From Ananas comosus (Eukaryota; Streptophyta; Magnoliopsida; Poales; Bromeliaceae): 64,000 bases of DNA. Location: assembly GCF_001540865.1 (NCBI RefSeq), contig NC_033640.1, positions 917,866 through 981,865 of the forward strand, read 5' to 3'. The notes under the pieces are model-generated. The model was given only the letters and a program-made list of their open reading frames with translations, ran no database searches and was not told the origin of the DNA. The position numbers and the translations under genes are program-made. This document shows, piece by piece, positions 48,151-61,000 of this stretch (position 1 is the first letter of the stretch; each line of letters starts with the position of its first letter).

Positions 48151-48197
48151 TAAGTACCTCCTTTTAGCCTCCCATAAATGGGGAAGGTACCAATCTA

Positions 48198-48199
48198 CA

Positions 48200-48231
<32 letters not shown>
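48198..48231. repeat. AT microsatellite
   Basis: About 15 TA units. Confidence 0.9.
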
Positions 48232-48236
<5 letters not shown>

Positions 48237-48599
48237 TTCACAATTTGGCCAAAAAATGAAGTTAGATTTCATATTCTTATCATTTATTCATTCATTTATT
48301 TATTTACTTATTCAAAATTGCCCATGATACTAATGAGACCCATTTACTTGAAGTAAAAATTTAGCAAGGAACAAAAGAGACCTTTTCATTGGAGAAAACA
48401 TATATGAGAATAAATGCATTGTAGATATTCCTTCCTAGGATAACTTATTCTTGGACCTGGCCTACCATGTCATCTGTGCACCATACCATTCAACAAATAT
48501 ATCTACATAATATCCTATAATAATACTTTTAAAGCTCCAAAAATTTAAGGAGTGATAAAATAGAATTAATTATATTCTCTTAAATAGGTGAAAAAAAAA

Positions 48600-48954
48600 G
48601 GGAAAACTTCAAAAACCCCCCTTGTGGTTTCGTAGTTTCTCACTTTGCCCCCATGTGGTTTAAAATGTATCAAATTTCCTCCCAGTGGTTTCGTTTTTAT
48701 CTTTTCGGTAGCTTTTTCGTTAATATTTCATTAAATTATATACAAAAAAACTTCAGATATCCATCTAGATTTATCAAATATTCACTTCAGTACCCTTTAA
48801 TTTTTAACTTTATCACTGATTTAAGAAAAAAATAATGAAATTGATAAGAAAAAGAGAAAAAAGAAACTACAGGGGGGCAAATTGATACATTTTAAACCAC
48901 AGGAGGGCAAAGTAAGAAACTACGAAACCACAGGGGAATTTTTGAAGTTTTCCC
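48600..48954. mobile_element. MULE-type MITE, copy 6
   Basis: Starts GGGAAAACTTCAAAAACC, ends TTTTTGAAGTTTTCCC. The terminal inverted repeats continue about 100 bp ('gtggtttcgtagtttct' against its inverse). Poly(A) runs of 8-9 bases flank both ends, consistent with a 9-bp duplication in an A tract. The interior has the family words 'aaacttcagatatcc' and 'atatttcattaaattat'. Confidence 0.85.
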
Positions 48955-49319
48955 AAAAAAAATGTATAGAGACCCTCTCAAGCATATTCTCTCTCTCTCA
49001 AAAAGGAAAAGAAAAGAAAAGAAACCTAGGCAATTTTGAAATGGTCACTCAACTTCAAGTTTCTTTTTATTCTCACTTTTGTTTGACTTTTAATTTTCTT
49101 TATTTTACTGATTCATTCACTTATATTAAAAATTTCAGTAAATTCAATAGTATTTTCCTAAAATGCAATTTACTTAGTTTTTAGTTAAAAAAATAAAACA
49201 CCAGCCACTAATAGCTAGATAAACACTAATGTATCCCTTTATTAGATCCTTCCAAATTTTTAATACCATGCAAAAATATTTTTGAAGGTTGTTGAGAGTT
49301 CCAAACTTTAGATCCTTCC

Positions 49320-50185
49320 AAATTTCTAATAGAGAGGACGAAATGACCAAATTACCCTTACTTATTTGTAGAAAAAAATAAATATATTTTTGTCATTTTT
49401 AAGGGTATTTTCTAATAAATTATAAAAAAATGAATAGAATAATGATGACAATCTAATAGACGGTAAAAATTACAGTTTTTTGAAAGTCAGGAAAGAAAAG
49501 CTAACAAACGGATATTTACAGAGATTTTATATATTTTGGCCTTATATTTTTAGAAGGTTACAGCATTAATGAAGAGGATGAAATGACCAAATTACGTCCC
49601 CTACTTAGTTATAAAAAAAATATTTTTTAAATATATTTTTATTATTTTTATAGATAGAATAGTGACGAAGATCTAACTGACAAAACTGATATTTACGGAG
49701 AGAATTTATGTATGTTATAGCCTTACTATTATATATTCCTTTAAATGACAAATGGATATTTACAGAGAGATTTTATATATTAGCCTTATATTTTTAGGAG
49801 GTTATAGTGTTAAAAGAGAAGACAAAATGACCAAATTAATTTTACTTATTTGTAAGATAAAATTATTTTTTTAATATATTTTTGTTATTTTTATAGATAG
49901 AATAGTGACGAAGATATAGCTGACAAAACAAGATATTTATAAAGAGAATTTATGTATGTTATAGTCTTGACAAACGGATATTTACAGAGCTTTTTTTATA
50001 TATTAATCTTATATTTTCCGAAGGGTACAATATTTACGAAGATGGCGAAATGACTAAATTATCCTTACTTATTTGTAAGATAAAAATAATTTTTTTAATA
50101 TACTTTTGTTATTTTTATAGATAGAATAGTAATGATGTTTAACTGACGAAACAAATATTTACAGAGAGAATTTATGTATGTTATG
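49320..50185. repeat. Degenerate tandem repeat, about 220-246 bp period
   Basis: 'ggatatttacagag' recurs near 49510, 49754 and 49976, and 'tagatagaatagt' near 49650, 49896 and 50116. 'gaaatgaccaaatta' and 'agagaatttatgtatgttat' recur in the same order. About 3.5 units, diverged, AT-rich, ending at a TTA microsatellite. Confidence 0.75.
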
Positions 50186-50193
50186 TTATATCC

Positions 50194-50194
<1 letters not shown>

Positions 50195-50225
<31 letters not shown>
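50195..50225. repeat. TTA microsatellite
   Basis: About ten TTA units upstream of the likely transcription start of the DUF707 gene. Confidence 0.85.
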
Positions 50226-50228
<3 letters not shown>

Positions 50229-50301
50229 CTAATTATAATAATATTCCTTTAAATGAAAATTATTCCCCTATCATTTATCTATTTATTTATTCTCATAAAT
50301 C

Positions 50302-50308
<7 letters not shown>

Positions 50309-50333
<25 letters not shown>

Positions 50334-50334
50334 G
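50309..50334 (+). promoter_or_regulatory. CT-rich core promoter/leader of the DUF707 gene
   Basis: About 13 CT units followed by a CTCC-rich stretch, directly ahead of the inferred leader exon. Pyrimidine-rich leader sequence of this kind sits at many plant transcription starts. Confidence 0.45.
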
Positions 50335-50389
50335 TTATTCTCCTTCTCCTTTCTCCTCCTCTATTCTCCTCTTCTCCCCCAATTCCTCA

Positions 50390-51636
50390 AAAGTCGGTCA
50401 CGACTTCGGGTTGGTTGCCGNTTCTCTCCGCGGAGGAGATCGATATATCGATATATCGATCGATCGATTTTGCAGGTGACTTCTGCGTCTTCGAATTTTT
50501 GTGCTTTTTCGATCTGGGGGATCTCGTAGATGGCGAGATTGATTTGGATGTTTCCGATGGTGTTCGATCGTTCGATCGGTTCGGAAACGGATTTGAGGGA
50601 TTTGTGGGCGTTACGCGGGTGGGAATTGCAGGGAGTTAAATTGTTAGGTTTTAATTGCGGTTTGTGATTAGTGGGTGATTATTAATTAATTATTGTGGTA
50701 ATGAGTAGAATTACTTGCTGAGATTAATTGTTTGCGGAGATCATGTTGCTGTGTTGTTGGTTTGCAATGGTGTTCTCAACTCATTAATCCTTCACCCCAA
50801 AGAAAAAACAAAAAAAAGATGTTGTTGGCTTGATGACCTGATTGGAGCACTTAACCAATTTGGTTTCTTAGTGGTAGTATACCAACCGCAACAACCACAA
50901 AAAAACACTTTAAGCTATGTTTTAGATAAGGAATTTTGTCAAACCAACTGCTGTCGTGTCATTTCTCACTATTCCGTCCAATGCCAAATTTTGATATGTT
51001 CCTTATTGTTGAATCCACTTAATTGCATAGGGTAGTCGGCATGCATCAGCATCCGATTGATTAAAGGCTTTTTAGGTGTCGGCGATAAGCTAGTAGTATT
51101 CACACCAAAAATGTTGTGAAAATGGTGACGGATAGTTGATTCATCCCTCCGCTTTCACGAAGCTTTTCTTGTGGTGTTGTGGATTCTCTGAGCGGTAAAA
51201 CTTTGTTAAAACTATCCAACATTTGCTACTTGAAAAGTAATTAGAAAAAAAAAAAAGGAGAACTATGTTGATGGTAACATCGTGGAAAAATCTCCTATCG
51301 GGCTATCTATTTAATCTCATGGCACCTTCGAGGTGAAGGAGCTTTAGAAAGTTGGGAAAGTTATTAAAAGTTGTGCTTTTGTAGATCTATGTAACCTCAT
51401 CGGGCTTCGTCTAGTGAATTAAGACTAAAACTTGTTGTTGAGTCACAGGCATGATATGTACCTTATCTATATGTGAACAAACCTAATGTGACCAGATAGA
51501 ACTGTTAAATTGTTTGTGAAATTTAGTTTAGCTCATGTAGTGTTAAGTAGTGACGAAAAGACCATCCTCATGGGGGAATTCTCATTTAATGATCCACAGG
51601 TATATATACTTTATGGCCCTGTTATATATATATATT

Positions 51637-51674
<38 letters not shown>

Positions 51675-54600
51675 AGGACTGCTGTGCTCTTAGGAGCACG
51701 GAGGCCTCCGTGCTCTTGAGCCGTTTTCGATGATGGAATTTCCGAATCGATGATCGGCTCCGTTAGACTTGATCTAGCGTATTTGAAGTTTTTAGAAAAT
51801 AATTTTTGTGATTTTTCGATATCATTTACCTAGCAATCGAAATAATTCAAAATCAATAATTTTTAACGGCTGAAAATAAAAATTCTATAAAAAGTGGTGA
51901 TATAGCACTAAAATTTTCGATCAGAAATATTGATATTGTTGTAGATAGTATAAAGAATTTTGTATCAAAATTTCATCTTATTTGAATACTTCTACACCGT
52001 TAAACTTGAAAACGGCAGATATCAACCATTAAAAATTATTGATTTTGAATCCTTTCGATCACTAGGTAAATGATATCAAAAAATCGCAAAAATTATTTTC
52101 TAGAAACTTCAAATACCCTAGATCAAGTCTAACGGAGCCGATCGTCGATTCGAAAATTCCATCATCGAAAACGGCTCAGGAGCAGCAGCCCTGCTCTATA
52201 TATATTTATATATGCTTTTAGAGCTTGTAGATTTTTATCCAACTTTATAGATGTTGGTACCCAAGGTCTAGGCTTGAGAGTAACATTACAAACTAGGTAT
52301 GAACAATGTACTCTACCTCATCATGTATAACTTTTTGTGAGGCATCTTTTTTCTGAATATACCTTGTCCTTTTTTCTGTGTACCAGTCCCTGCAGTCTAT
52401 TGGTGTTACTTGTTATGAAGATCTACTATTCTTGTTAGACGAGTTGCAACTATGAACTTTCTGAGCAATGTGTAGCTGTTGTCAGTTGCAAAATTCCGTC
52501 TTTCTGCTGATTTCAGGCTTCCAAAATCATGGCGAAACTTGGAACCATTGGTCGCAGGTCTGCATGTTTCTTATTACTTTCCCTACATTTGTTTACTACT
52601 GTGTGTTTTTATTAATGGCATTGCCACTTGCAGTGGTCTTCTTAGAAAACCAAATGAAAGTATGAGGCTTGTTATGACGACAGTCGTTGGAGTTGTATTT
52701 GGCTTTTTTATTGGAATTTCCTTTCCTACGGTTAGCATTACAAAGGTATTACTTGTCATTTTATGAGTACATATATTGTGCTGCTCCACTATACGCTAAT
52801 GTTTTACTGGTTGAATTTGGCAGCTTCACTTCCCATCTAGCATTATTTCGTACATTGAAGATAGGAATTCAGGTGTGACGACTCAAGCATTGTTGAATCA
52901 TGCTTGGACATCTGCTAAAAATCAGAGGGCAAACAGTTCTGGATTAGATTCGAGTGATTCTTTAAAGGTACTACTAGATAATTATTTCTTACTGCGGCCT
53001 TTTATTTCTACTCACTGGAGCTATGTAACAGTAGATAGAGAAGTAAGTTTATTGCTATTGGGGATGTCTCGTATCTTATCTAGTTGTTGTTGCCATTAAA
53101 TCTATTAAACTTGATACTTATGTTTGCCATTTATTGTGAACTTGAATTATGTTTCATCACATAGTCTCAACAAGGGATGTTTTCCCGTTGGTGCAAAGTG
53201 TCCGTATTTTCGACCTTTGCACAAATTGCCTTCTAATTTTGAGTACAAGTTGGAAACTATTGATTTAATTAACAAAAGAATATTCAACAATATGTCTATT
53301 TATGATGGCTTTAGTACGCTAAAACTTGTTGTGTCTGTTTGGTAACTTGTCTGCACTAAAGCGGCTGTCACTTGCATCCTTTATATATCCTTCTTTGACA
53401 AGTAGCATCATTGTTTGATGGTTAGAGACCTTCTGTCATACATTTGTAGTAGCATCATGTTTGTACTAAATGGCTTGAACCTTTGCTTTCACCATCAGAT
53501 GACACTAGATGCTACACGTTAAGATTTGTGATCCTCAGGATGTTCATGTCTGTGCTCTTGCTTATCATCTATGTTTGGAGCTGTTTGATCTTGTGGGAGC
53601 TTCTCTGTTGAGCAGAGTCATTTGAGAAGCACCAGTAGTTTTTCAATTAGAACCTCCTCTAGACTCTAGAGCGTCTTGCTTTAGCAGAAGCAGAAGTTTT
53701 ATATCTGGGCCCTCTACTTTCATGGTCCGAAAGCTCATTTAGCTACCAGCAACAATGAAAGCCCTAGATCAAGTCATTATCTCACAAGTGAAATTAGCTA
53801 TTAACTTCTCCATGGTGTTTTGTGTAGATTTATGTTCCAACAAATCCTAAGGGTGCAGAAAGGTTACCACCGGGAATTGTGGTATCGGAGTCCGATTTTT
53901 ATCAGCGCAGATTGTGGGGAGACCCAAGTGAGGTATCTATTATTATCACCTATTTTTATCAACAACTTTCCTAAAATTTCTTTCATACAGTTGTCTGGCC
54001 TTATGTTTGTATGTAAAAGCCTCTCAGTATTGCTTTTTAGCAGTTTTATGCTGTATTTATATGTTGGATTCCTTATATGTAAAATTATTTTGTGTTTAAT
54101 GTTGTTTTGGGATGTGCAGGACTTGCCCTTCAAGCAAAAGTACCTGGTGACGTTCACAGTTGGATATGATCAGAAAAATAATATTAATGCAGCAGTCCAG
54201 AAGGTAATATCGACTTCTCCCTTGGATTAGATTATGCAACTTACAATAAGGATACATTTGTAAGCAATTGCGGGACAGTAGGGTGTCAATATATTAGTTT
54301 GCAATAGCCCCCATGTCTTACTACTGGAATCATGATATTGCAGTTTTCTGAAAATTTCACCATCCTGTTATTCCATTATGATGGCCGGACTAGTGAGTGG
54401 GATGAATTTGAGTGGTCAAAGCGGGCCATCCATGTGAGCGTCCGTAAACAAACAAAATGGTGAGATATCGTGCTCTTGATTGGTAGCTGCAGTTTGATCG
54501 CTGAAACTAGCCTAAATTTCACGATGCTTTTACTAATTTTAGGTGGTACGCTAAACGATTTTTGCACCCTGACATTGTGGCTCCCTACGATTACATATTT

Positions 54601-56788
54601 ATCTGGGATGAAGACCTCGGAGTTGAGCATTTCAATGCCGAAGAGTATGTCGTCACCCTTTGTTTTTTTTCTTTGTGGCGACGTATGCATTACTACTAAG
54701 CTTCAAATTTCCTTTTATTTTGTTCGGGATCACAGGTACATTAAGTTGGTGAAGAAGCATGGGTTGGAGATCTCACAGCCTGGTTTAGAGCCAAACAGAG
54801 GGTTAACATGGCAAATGACCAAAAGAAGAGGGGACCGCGAAGTCCACAAGTGAGCTTCCGATAGTTTTATTGGCATATTAACTTTCCTTTTGTAATGTAT
54901 TTTTGAAGAAACCAGAAGCCTTTTTGTCGGCACTTTCCTTGTAAGTAAAAATCTAGATGACTTGTATGATGATTCGATTCGGTTTTCACAGAGAAACTGA
55001 GGAGAGGCCAGGATGGTGCTCTGATCCTCATCTCCCACCATGTGCTGCGTATGTGACTGCTGTTTCTTATTTCTCCTCAAAGAGAATACTTAGTCTCAGC
55101 CATCATTACTCTAACAAAACCTTATGTTGCTTGTTTGCCATCTATTTACAGCTTTGTCGAGATAATGGCGACGGTCTTTTCCAGAGATGCGTGGAGATGT
55201 GTGTGGCATATGATTCAGGTGCGTTATCTTTGATTGATCTATTCTTTCTTAAGAGGTTTCCAGCAGAGGCTTAAAAATTGCTAACATTTTTTATTGCAGA
55301 ACGATTTGGTTCATGGATGGGGTCTCGACTTTGCTCTTAGGAGATGTGTGGAGGTACTTTTCCAACTATCTATTTTTCCACCTTTGTAGTGTGAAACTAT
55401 TCATGTCTAGAGACTTGGTATAAAATGGGGGTACCCCATTTTCATGAACAAACCATTGTATCACCCTTTTTTCGCTTTTTCTTCTTCTTTTTTTTTGATT
55501 GAGATGTTGAAATCACCCTGTTAACTTATCACAATTCACTTTAGGGGGGTGTTTGGTTCCTCGGCAAAGTGTGGAAAATTGTTTTCCAAAAGATAGTTTT
55601 CATTTTTCGGATAGAAAATTCAGAAACCGAAAACACTAGTTTTCCATGAAATCTGGGAAAGCCTATTCAGAAAAACTATTTTTCCTAGGAACCAAACAGA
55701 TGAAGCAGTTTCTCAGCCGGAAAATTATTTTCTGGGCTATTTTTGGGGAACCAAACACCGCCTTTTCTGCCCTGAACTCTTAAGAACTTACTCTCTCCTT
55801 GATTTTGAAGTTGTTATCACTATTAACCTGTCCTGTAGAAATTCCAAAAGACCAAAATGCCCTTCTTTCTTTTCAATCTCTTTCCTTCGCAAGATGTAGT
55901 TTTGTTAATTTTCTGTTATATTTCATCTTTTTAACATATTTTTGACGGAGAGCTGACAGAAGTGCGCAAAGTTACAGTCTTGAAAATTAAAGCGGTAGTA
56001 TGTAGGTTTCTCAAGTTCAGAAGGGCAAAACGATAATCACATTTGAGGGCTGTCTGGCTTTAGCTCTTTTTTCATGTTATGTATATATCTTGTTCTCCTT
56101 GAGGATGCGGCCTTAATTGACTTCGTCTTGTTCTATCCCTCTGCAGCCTGCTCACGAGAAGATAGGAGTCGTCGATTCTCAGTGGATTGTCCATCAGGTG
56201 GTTCCTTCTCTCGGGAACCAGGTAAGAAAGTTGGAGACTTTAACGTATCCCGACCTTGAATATTTTCATTCCACGGCCCTGTTTGGCCTTCGTTAAAGCT
56301 TCGACATCATTGCTGCCGTCCACCATATGCAGCAGATGAATTTGTGGTTTAACAAAGAACGCAAAACACTCTGATGATAGCGCAAAAGCTTATTATTGCT
56401 ATGCGTTGATAAAACGAAAACAAAAAACAAAAAACAAAAGAGATATTGATGAGCCTTTCAATTCCTTACTAAATTTCGTTCCTATTGTTTTCATTGCCGC
56501 AGGGCAAAGCGGAGAACGGAAAAGCTCCGTGGGAAGGGGTAAGTGAAACTCGAAACTCAACGCGGATCACCTCCTTTTTTTTTTTACTCTCTTTTAACCT
56601 CTACTTTTTCATACCGACAACTTCGCGATATATAATCGCGGGTGCTTCTCCTTTTGCTGCTTTTGCTTGTTCAGGTGCGGGAGCGGTGCCGCAAAGAGTG
56701 GGGGATGTTCCAAACGAGAATGGCCGACGCCGAGAAGGCGTATTACAAGAAGATGGGGATCACCCCCCCGAATACTACAGTTGTCTAG
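50390..56788 (+). CDS. DUF707 family protein (type II membrane anchored, function unknown)
   Basis: Fourteen coding exons: 52529-52557, 52634-52745, 52824-52967, 53828-53932, 54120-54203, 54344-54459, 54543-54644, 54736-54849, 54992-55048, 55152-55218, 55300-55353, 56147-56221, 56503-56538, 56675-56788. They join in frame to 402 codons plus stop, matching the family length. The coding part begins at 52529. The feature starts at an inferred untranslated leader exon of about 50390-50475, whose GT donor (50476) would join the acceptor at 52516, 12 nt ahead of the ATG. Residues about 20-45 form one hydrophobic segment (TTVVGVVFGFFIGISFP), a probable signal anchor. The DUF707 body has ILLFHYDGR, YDYIFIWDEDLGVE, RPGWCSDPHLPPCA, FVEIMATVFSRDAWRCVW, HGWGLDFALRRC and IGVVDSQWIVHQVVPS. 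The DED motif and fold are reminiscent of glycosyltransferases; that is inference. Earlier names such as 'lysine ketoglutarate reductase trans-splicing related' are not informative. Confidence 0.92.
51639..51670. repeat. GA microsatellite
   Basis: About 16 GA units, immediately left of fold-back MITE copy 3. Confidence 0.9.
51671..52196. mobile_element. Fold-back MITE, copy 3 (in DUF707 leader intron)
   Basis: Left arm from 'gagcaggactgctgtgctc', through 'gccgttttcgatgatgga', to 'tttttaacggctgaaa'. The right arm is the inverse, ending 'cgaaaacggctcaggagcag', 'ccctgctc'. The arms are about 240 bp. The left arm has an extra palindrome (GGAGGCCTCC) absent on the right. Confidence 0.85.
55543..55762. 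mobile_element. Small hAT-like MITE in DUF707 intron 11
   Basis: 'ggggtgtttggttcc' at the left and 'ggaaccaaacaccgcc' at the right are inverted. Subterminal 'gaaaattgttttcc' and 'ggaaaattattttc' words are shared. About 220 bp, non-coding. Confidence 0.75.
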
Positions 56789-58040
56789 ATTACCTTCTTT
56801 TTCATTATTTTCTTTCTTTCTTTTTTCTTCTTTGGATGTGTGTTAGTTAGAGATCCTTATATGGTTACTGCATTATGTAGAGAGGAGCTGAGACATTTTC
56901 CTTATTATTATCTTTTCTTTCTCTAATTCTTTTTTAGTTTACATTATCATGCTTATAACCACTCTAATACCATGAAAGTTTTAGAACCGAGATATTTCGA
57001 TATTTTTGATTGATTCGGATTTGGATGTGTCGGTAATTCAGTTTGTTTTGTTTCAATTTGAAGAGCTTAGAATGCGAAAATAGGGGGGGAATTTTTGATT
57101 TAATAACTTAATTTTTTAATTTATTTGATTTGAACTATTTATTTAATGATTATTAAACTTTAAAATTTATATACATTGTTTATTTTTATATATTTGATCG
57201 GTATATGTTTTTATATATAAGTTATGAAACTATAATGCCATAAAAGTGAGCAATTGGTCTAAAATTTGTATTTAAGAATCACCAAATTACTTATATTGTA
57301 TAAATTAAAAAATTAGTTATCAAAATTAAGCTTTTAAAAGATTGGATAGCTGAATCAAAATGAAACGGACGTTTAGCTCTATGTCCTATATAATTTTTTC
57401 TGTAAAAAATAAAAATTTTGATAAATTCTAGCTCGATGATAATTTTATTCCACAGTATATGAATTTGCACCCAAACCCGAAACTAAATTCGCTTATTTGC
57501 TTAGTTATAGAGAGGACGATGAGAAGTGTTTTTTTTTTTTCTTTCTTTTTTTTTTTTTGTGATCCATCTCGATACCATAGTAGTTAATTCGGATTTGGCA
57601 AAAAATATGGGTATAATATAGATAAAATTTGTTTTCTAATTTTTAAATTTGTTGAAAAATTCGACTTAAAAAACGGATTCGGTATAAAATATAAGATAAT
57701 ATATATTTAAATATAAAAATCATAAATTTTTATTCAGATTTTTCAATAATTCGGAAATAAATCGCGAATTATTTGGTTGGCTCAAAAATTCGCGAATATA
57801 TTTTTTTTTAAAAAAAATTTATTAACGAATAGTTTAATTCGAATTTTCAATAATTTGTGAATAATTCAGGAATTAATATCACAGCTCGATGCATCAAATA
57901 TTCACGTTCATGAAGCCCGGAAGTAGGATAAAAATTAATATGCTTCAAATCAGATCCGACCCGCCAAGAAAATGGTGCACAAAATGGAGAACCCCTCCCG
58001 CCCCGGATCCGTCCGGTTTGCATCGCTATTCGCTACCCGT
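56789..58040. other. DUF707 3' flank and spacer
   Basis: AT-rich sequence with 'atttgaaccat'-type words and poly-T tracts near 57528-57560. No exon-like stretch before the CT repeat that precedes the TruB gene. Confidence 0.55.

Positions 58041-58041
<1 letters not shown>

Positions 58042-58072
<31 letters not shown>
58042..58072. repeat. CT microsatellite in the TruB leader
   Basis: About 15 CT units, ending a few bases before the first ATG (58076) of the TruB gene. Confidence 0.9.
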
Positions 58073-58084
58073 AAAATGCTTGTA

Positions 58085-61000
58085 ATGGCGAGAACCCTCT
58101 CCTCCCTCCTCCTCGTCCTCCCCCGCTCCTCCTCCTCGTCCTCCTCCCTCTCCCTCTCCACGAAGCTCCTCCCCCCTCTCTCCTCCCTCCGCCTCCGCCC
58201 CTTCTCCACCACCTCCACTCGCTACCCCCTCTACTACGACCTCATCCTGCTACGCCCTCTCCCCATCTCTCTCCTCCTCCTCCTCCTCCCCCTCCCCGAC
58301 CCCCTCCGAGGACTCCGATGCCGACCCCGACCCCGGCATGGACCGCTCCAAGCGCCGCTACTACCGCAAGCGCCGCCGTCGCCTCTACGGCGCCTCCGAC
58401 GACGACGACGACGACGATGGCGGCGGCGGCGGAGAGGTGGAGCTGAGGCCCGAGGTCGTCGACTTCCCCCGCCTCCACGCGCGAGAGCAGGAGCTCTACT
58501 TCCACGACGCCTTCGCCTTCCCCTGGGAGAAGGACAAGCACTACCGCATGGTCTACCGCCTCGAGAAGAAGTACTTCCCCGACCAGTCCCTCGACAAGGC
58601 CTTCGTCGACCCCTCCAACGACCCCCCGCCGCCGCCGAGGAAGAAGACCGCATCCAAAAAGGTCGATAGTGGCGGCGGCGGCGGTGATGGGGATGGCGAG
58701 AGGGATGAGAGGGGATTGGTGTTCTTCGAGGAGGAGGAGGCGGGGGAGAGGAAAGATGGGGTTGATTTGAAGAGCAAGGCCACGGCGGAGCGAAAGGTGG
58801 AGGAGTTCTTCAAGTGTTTGAAGAAAGTCCCCAGCGAGAAGAAGAATGTGTTTCGCGGTGGCGGCATAAAGGAGGATGAGCAGGAGGAAGGAGAGCCCTA
58901 CTTGGCCAGCCGGAGGACGGGGCTCCCGCCGCGGTGGGACGGGCCGTCGGGGACCGTAGTGCTCGTCGACAAACCTAAAGGTATAGGTTTCTTCTGTTAG
59001 CCTTTAAAGTTCTGATCTTTCTACTTAATCTTATAGCATGTGCGGCATCTTTAACAGAATTTCCTATAATTTGATGGTATAGGAATGGCTAAGTTGTAGC
59101 AGAACTTATTCGAATTGTTTGAAATCAGAAGCAATGAAAGGCTAGGCATGCAGTACAATGCCAATTGCATGACAATCTTTGCTTTGATGACTCGCCCGTT
59201 TCTTATGTTTCCTAGTTACTATTTTGTTCATTTTAATGTGCTACTGCTAATTTGAAACTTTGAGACTTCTGTCCATCTTGCTTTTGCTTTTCCGCCTGAA
59301 CTGGATTGAAGCTTAACATCTATTATACGTAAGGCAGGTTGGACTTCTTTCACTGTTTGCGGGAAGTTGCGGCGGTTAGTCAGAGTGCAAAAGGTGCTTT
59401 CTTTTGTTTGAACTGGTATACGAGTTTGAGCGACTACCTACTTCAGAGTTCAATCTGCTACTTTCGATTGCAGGTTGGGCACGCTGGTACTTTAGATCCT
59501 ATGGCGACTGGTTTACTGATTGTTTGTGTTGGGAAAGCAACCAAATTGGTTGAAAGGTACACTGCTCTTGATTACTAAAGCAAGGTTGTTCTGCTTAGTT
59601 CTTTATTAGAATACAAAAGGTAGTTAACTTTGATGGTTTGTCTGGGCAAAGCAGAAGAATATGTTCCTAAGTCCTAACGTAAGGATGATTTGTGCTTTTC
59701 TTGTTAGTTGTTAATTGATTTACTGAAGATTTTTTTATGATCACAAAAGGATAATGACTATATATTCATTGATTTCTTACCGTTGTTTGGTGTTTTGGTG
59801 AAACTCGAAAACTTCTTGGCCAAATTTAAACTATGGAATCAGAATTATCTATATGGACAACTTTCAAATTTTTTTCATTTTATGAATCAGATGTATTTTT
59901 AAAATCATTCTTGAATTTCAAGGTTAAGAAGATTTTTTCAGTGTTTGGTAATTGGAGTCATTGGAAGTGTTCGCAGAACAGTTCGGCTATCATAAATCCC
60001 ATAAATTCAACAAACGTACTCTTAGAACAAATAGAAAGTTATTATATTTAATTGCAAATAAACAAAATGGAGGAATATAAGTGCTTGCTTCCTTGTTTAG
60101 TATCAAATGAATGATATGGAATTGCTAGTAACTCTCCCTTTTGATTTACTGGAAATTTAAGCATTTGATTGGCACGATAATCATATGCAATGAGCTAGTA
60201 TTTTTCCTGTGCTTTTGTTCATCATGCTCTAAAACTGCGTATTCATTCCTGTTAGGATCTATTAACTCCTCCATTCAACTAACTTCTTGATTTCTAAATA
60301 CATATCTATGAGTTGGACAAAGATGAGTTTGCTTTGAGTTCTAAAGAACTGTATATCATCTAAAAATTTTATATCATTCTTCGATATATGTTTTTCTTTA
60401 TTCAACATATTGCTTAGTGCTATTGATGCCTGAAGCAACCAAGCCTATATAGCATTAACTTCATAACGAACATTGGCAAATGGCAATGGTGACTATTTGT
60501 GGCCGATACTGGTTCCTTAGAGGCCAAGAGAAGAAGAGGAAATTGCTTTTGACTGGGTCGCCTTGGACTAACGTATTTATCCTAACAAATGAACACCACA
60601 GTGCATATGCAGATAGTTAAACTATTTAATAATATTATGCAATACTTCTACAAAAGGAAATTTTAATTTGTCTCAAATTTTCTTCTGCAGATACCAAGGT
60701 ATGCTCAAAGGTTATAGTGGTGTTTTCCGGCTGGGAGAAGCTACATCAACTTGGGATGCTGATTCACCGGTCTGTATATCAAACAATCATCAGAATTTTT
60801 AGCTGACATTACTGCTCGCTGGATATTGTATCTAGTGAATCTTTGTTGTGTTACCAGTATTTAATCAGTAATGAGCTTTTTCACAATATGTTGGGCATCT
60901 AATGCGCCAACATTTATTATAACAAGTTATTTCAGATACAACTAGCTATTTCTAATTTATGGCTGGGGTAGACATCAATTTATTGAATTTAGGAGAAAAG

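Noticed and set aside
50253..50639. Open frame across the DUF707 leader
   Set aside because: Begins in CT repeats, crosses the undetermined base at 50421 and the likely leader-exon donor; no domain.
57889..58446. Plus-strand Pro-rich frame over the TruB start
   Set aside because: Third-frame reading of CT/CCTCC low-complexity sequence; it contains neither the transit-like peptide nor the conserved TruB blocks.
58234..58653. Minus-strand Arg/Ser/Gly-rich frame
   Set aside because: Antisense shadow of the GC-rich, low-complexity first exon of the TruB gene.
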